Of a stretch of DNA of 64,000 nucleotides, positions 60,881-64,000 are shown piece after piece; within the stretch, counting starts at the first letter, position 1, and each line of letters begins with the position of its first letter. The position numbers and the translations under genes were made by a program. The notes beneath the pieces are model-generated. The model had not been told where the DNA came from, did not search any database, and was given only the letters and a program-made list of their open reading frames with translations. The DNA is from Polytrichum commune (lineage: Eukaryota > Streptophyta > Polytrichopsida > Polytrichales > Polytrichaceae): assembly GCA_950295325.1 (NCBI GenBank), contig OX485807.1, forward strand, positions 42,314,440 through 42,378,439, written 5' to 3'.

Positions 60881-61332
60881 TTGTTGTGTACAGTCTCTGC
60901 AAGGTTGCATGTTGGCATTTCCGCATGCTCTTCTATTGTCATATCCTATGAACAACACACAAATATAAGGACAAGACAAACATAAAATAAATTATATATC
61001 TAGGTTTGGGTCGTTCGACCCAAAATGGCTGCCACGTTTGGGTCGAACGACCGAAACTGTTTGCGTAGTTTGGGTCGTTCGACCCAAAATGACTGCCACA
61101 TTTGGGTCGAACGACCCAAACTGCATACAAGGTTTGGGTCGAACGACCGAAACTGTTTGCGTAGTTTGGGTCGTTCGACCCAAAATGGCTGCCACGTTTG
61201 GGTCGAACGACCCAATCTGTTTGTTGTTTGTTGTATACAGTCTCTGCAAGGTTGCATGTTGGCATTCCCGCACGCTCTTCTATTGTCATATCCTATGAAC
61301 AACACAGAAAGACAAAGATAAGAAAAACATAA
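60881..61332. repeat. Direct repeats flanking a palindrome array
   Basis: 60881-60985 and 61228-61332 are direct copies 347 bp apart. Both contain ACAGTCTCTGCAAGG, TTGCATGTTGGCATT and GTCATATCCTATGAACAACA. Each copy includes the intron-exon boundary of the MULE-like gene, so the acceptor and the start of the exon are duplicated. The palindrome array lies between them. Confidence 0.85.
61005..61216. repeat. Seven 20-bp palindromes at an exact 32-bp period
   Basis: Units start at 61005, 61037, 61069, 61101, 61133, 61165 and 61197. The unit is TTTGGGTCGTTCGACCCAAA or its complement with AA at the centre, with single G/C or end variants in units 2, 5 and 7. Central dinucleotides run TT, AA, TT, AA, AA, TT, AA. 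The 12-bp spacers are of few types: ATGGCTGCCACG (twice) with its variant ATGACTGCCACA, CTGTTTGCGTAG (twice), and CTGCATACAAGG (once). This is an array of near-perfect hairpins in a plant gene remnant. Confidence 0.95.
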
Positions 61333-63485
61333 GATATATTACATTGAGTAATGAAGTTTGATATGTACTTACAAGTAGCATATGGCCACCGCATTGTCTG
61401 TAACGAAAGTGCCAAAATCCCAACCACTCTGAAAGGCCAATGATGCCTTCTTCGGAGGCAGCTCCAGATGACAACCACCAAGAACGAATCACATGGTACT
61501 TGGTCTCAGCGTCGTCCATTGTTTTCGCGTCTTTGTAATCCTTGCATATTTGTTTGTGTTGAAATTGTAAGGATGGTTTGATATACTTTTGGGTCACCTT
61601 ATCCAAGCTTGCGGACCAATGGAAAAGACATGTACGCTCACGTGCAACCATGGGTAGACTTGGATCACCATCCCCGTAAATAGCCCTCACCGCATTCCAA
61701 TTAGCTTGAGCACTATCAGCCATAAACCCTTTGAAGTTTACGTTTGGTACACCATTTTCTGACATGACAGCATTCAAATTTTCCCAAAAGAGAATTTGTG
61801 CTGCACCATCTTCAGATTGCATGTCACAACACGCAATAGTTAACACTTTACAGTATCGACTGTCGTACACATGGCAAGCCATGGTCGTCAAGTCCTTCAA
61901 ATGTTTGACATAGTCAAACATAATCCATGAATTCTCCATATCCCTACCGACTTGCATCCTCTTCACAAGCTCCACACCACTACCTGGAAGGTCTACAGAT
62001 ATCTTGAAAACAAACACTTTGTCCTTTGACTGCCCTGGGAACCGACTACCATGGACGAATTTGAAAGCATAGTGCTCTTTGAGCGCCATAATACTATCCA
62101 TAGTTCCCATTCCACTACGCAAAAAACGCTTTGATCCAGATACAAAGTTACGACAATTTGGAGACGCAAGAGTGCTGAATTTGTCCATGACGACCTCTAG
62201 GGATGAACCAACCAAGTGATGGCCTTCGACATTTGCGGGAGATTTGAGAAGGTAATCGGCCAAGAATTGTTTGCTCGCCGCCATAACTATGGCTGAATTT
62301 TTTGCTGTGGGTGTTTTCAATACTTCATTTGCAACGCATTGGTATGCCATGTCCAATGATTCACAGCATGTGCCATTGGCCACAGGGTGATCATGTACAC
62401 CAAGATGAATGCAAGCCCTGGACATTCCAACGGATGTGGAGTGGATGTATATGATTCGAGCATTATACAAAGCAATGCACACAGGTGTGGAACGACATAC
62501 CTTACACTCGACAGTGGACTTAGTAAGGGGAACAACACCCACAGCAAATGGGATAGGAATTGAACCGGCCCCCATTGCGATTCATGTAATCACAGTAGTC
62601 ATTATGACATTGGAGATGACCAGCACAAGTAGAGCGCCGGAAGGACAGTCCAAAGTCATTTTGGATATTCGTGGTTTTGGTGGTGCACCAAGGGTGACCG
62701 TCGCACATCTTGTCCATGCCGTCCATTGAGCGACCATACGTACTTGGAGCTTTGAATGCCACAAGAGGCAAGAGAAACAAAGCATCACCATTAAAAGAAG
62801 ATGGTAAATACTTGACTTCACGAACATCTATACTGTCAAAATCAATGGATGCAAGATCGGACTTTGATCTTTTTATTGACTTTGTCAGCTTCAAGGCATC
62901 AACCATAGTCAACCCTGTAAATGAAAGTGAAGGGTGTAGTGGAGGACGTTGAGAAGGTGAGATTTGGGGAACCACCTTCTTGTACATAAGACCGCAAGGG
63001 GATTTGGCTACATGTATAGGAAGTTGGGAAGGAGTAGAATGAACACTTCTAAATGGAAATGGTGATGTGTTTGAAAGATCAACGGATGCACAAATGTCAT
63101 CTTCTGAATCTGATAGCACAAACACACTATCATCAAGGGGTTCCACCTTAACAGGTGCGATAGAGGGAATTTGAACTGTGGATGTACCGGATTCGTTTGT
63201 CAAAATGACAGTTGAAGCTTGCATCTGAGACTCATAAAGTCCTATCACCCTAAATGAACCAGGTCCTAAGATCCACATAAAACCAACATCAGTTCTATTT
63301 TTTGGAACCAAAATCGTTTCATATACCTCTCCATCTGCAGAATACATCTCATGCTCTAAATACATGGTTCCTATCTGGAGGTTGAATCTCAAACTAAGTA
63401 AATCCTCTGAAACACTCACATGACCATCATCTTGGAGTGACAAGATAAAGGGAACAAAAGATCCATGAGCTCTAATGGTAGCCAT

Positions 63486-64000
63486 AAAAAATCAAAAGAA
63501 CATATAAACAACACATCACAAAAATATGGGGTGAATGTTGCTTTTGTATAAAGTTGTGTGAGGAAATGAATGGAAATGAAAACGTGTGATACACTAATGG
63601 ATGGAGATGAAAGCGTGTGATACATAACATCTAATAATACAGAAGTGGACATAACACAATAATAGTCAGAAAATATTTACGAGCAGGATATACACAAAAT
63701 GACGTCAAATACTAAAAGTATTGGTAGAAATTTAAAATATATATGTGTGGACTGACGTAGATGTAGAAAGAATTAAAATTGGTTGGAAAAATAAATTATT
63801 GATCATTATGAATAGAACAAAGTAGGTGTCAGAAAATTTTGGCGGATATAACAAAAATAAACACATAATGACAAACACGTCGAAATATCTCGTTCATTGA
63901 ACGCCAATTACAACATGTGATCGTAATATACGCCGGATTTTGTAAGATAGATATATTGGAAGAATAAATGATAGTACCTGATAGAAAACATATCATAGAC
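63486..64000. other. AT-rich flank upstream of the MULE-like gene
   Basis: No gene was found. GGAAATGAAAACGTGTGATAC and a close copy, 33 bp apart, sit at about 63571-63622. The 5' terminus of the transposon may lie here or beyond the window. Confidence 0.35.

Larger units (their letters stand above)
59579..63485 (-). pseudogene. MULE-like transposase gene, inactivated, with SWIM zinc finger
   Basis: Segments in order: 63485-62520 (N-terminal part, start MATIRAHGSFVPFILS, Cys-rich end), 62575-61373 (transposase-like core with GFMADSAQANWNAVRAIYG and ERTCLFHWSASLDK), an intron with donor CTT|GTAAGT, then 60945-59845 (MPTCNLAETVHNKWLQ ... NYSIPRPNTRATRQRIEE), then 59920-59579 with a SWIM motif (CTCPDF ... 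KWVYCKHLYYV). Lesions: a frameshift between the first two segments at about 62520-62575, an in-frame TAA at 60622-60624 with the same frame open on both sides, and a frameshift at about 59905-59920. The splice acceptor is duplicated at 60945 and 61292. The family assignment rests on the SWIM finger plus a MULE-type core. Termini of the element were not found. A domesticated gene that later decayed is also possible. Confidence 0.7.

Noticed and set aside
61005..61216. CRISPR array
   Set aside because: Regular spacing and palindromic repeats look CRISPR-like. However, the spacers are only 12 bp and are themselves repeated, the context is a plant transposase gene, and no cas genes exist.
61000..61305. 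Protein repeats such as GRSTQTWQPFWVERPK or FGSNDPNYANS as a coding gene
   Set aside because: All arise from the palindrome array in different frames. None is preferred, and they may only be translated if an alternative acceptor is used.
1..64000. Structural RNA genes
   Set aside because: No complete tRNA, rRNA, snRNA or snoRNA gene could be supported; the only polymerase III-like signal is the SINE-like segment at 59175-59390.

Overview
The window is nuclear DNA from a land plant. Its main genes are intron-rich, it carries an AMT2-type ammonium transporter and a plant callose synthase, and it is crowded with plant-type transposable elements (Ty1/copia, MULE-like, and Tourist/PIF, hAT and TA-target MITEs). 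The callose synthase resembles the GSL1/GSL5 (CALS11/12) type but has 29 coding exons, and a very long 24-residue LRR array is present. Together these make me favour a bryophyte, probably a moss. That placement is an inference and no organelle, rRNA or tRNA marker is present.

Layout. 1-663 is the last exon of an ammonium transporter. 0.7-5 kb is repeat-rich and holds one weak ORF and a Tourist-like MITE. 5.8-11.2 kb holds two small paralogous genes for basic proteins of 75 and 64 residues that I do not recognise; each is followed by its own tandem non-coding repeats. 11.2-26 kb has no convincing host gene: it contains decayed copia elements, a degenerate ORF of another element, and many MITEs whose terminal inverted repeats and target-site duplications (TSDs) can still be read. 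27.3-43.8 kb is a complete callose synthase gene (+ strand, 1,780 aa), assembled from 29 exons that all join in frame.

44.6-56.2 kb (- strand) can be assembled into one 14-exon gene for a protein of about 1,949 residues. It has an N-terminal membrane anchor, a Ser-rich linker with an internal duplication, a unique middle region, a TPR-like segment, and about 38 LRRs. The LRR exon alone is a 968-codon ORF that could be mistaken for a stand-alone gene. Introns of this gene hold a Tourist-like MITE and a dispersed repeat also found in the last intron of the callose synthase.

57.7-58.3 kb is a MITE cluster. 58.9-63.5 kb (- strand) is a decayed MULE-like transposase gene with a SWIM zinc finger, two frameshifts, one in-frame stop and a duplicated 3' tail. 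Embedded in it is the most unusual structure of the window: seven 20-bp palindromes spaced exactly 32 bp apart, lying between direct repeats that each carry the same splice acceptor.

The transporter (nitrogen uptake) and callose synthase (cell wall, plasmodesmata, defence) are independent genes, not a pathway cluster. The LRR protein may act in recognition or scaffolding, but nothing in the sequence fixes its partner.
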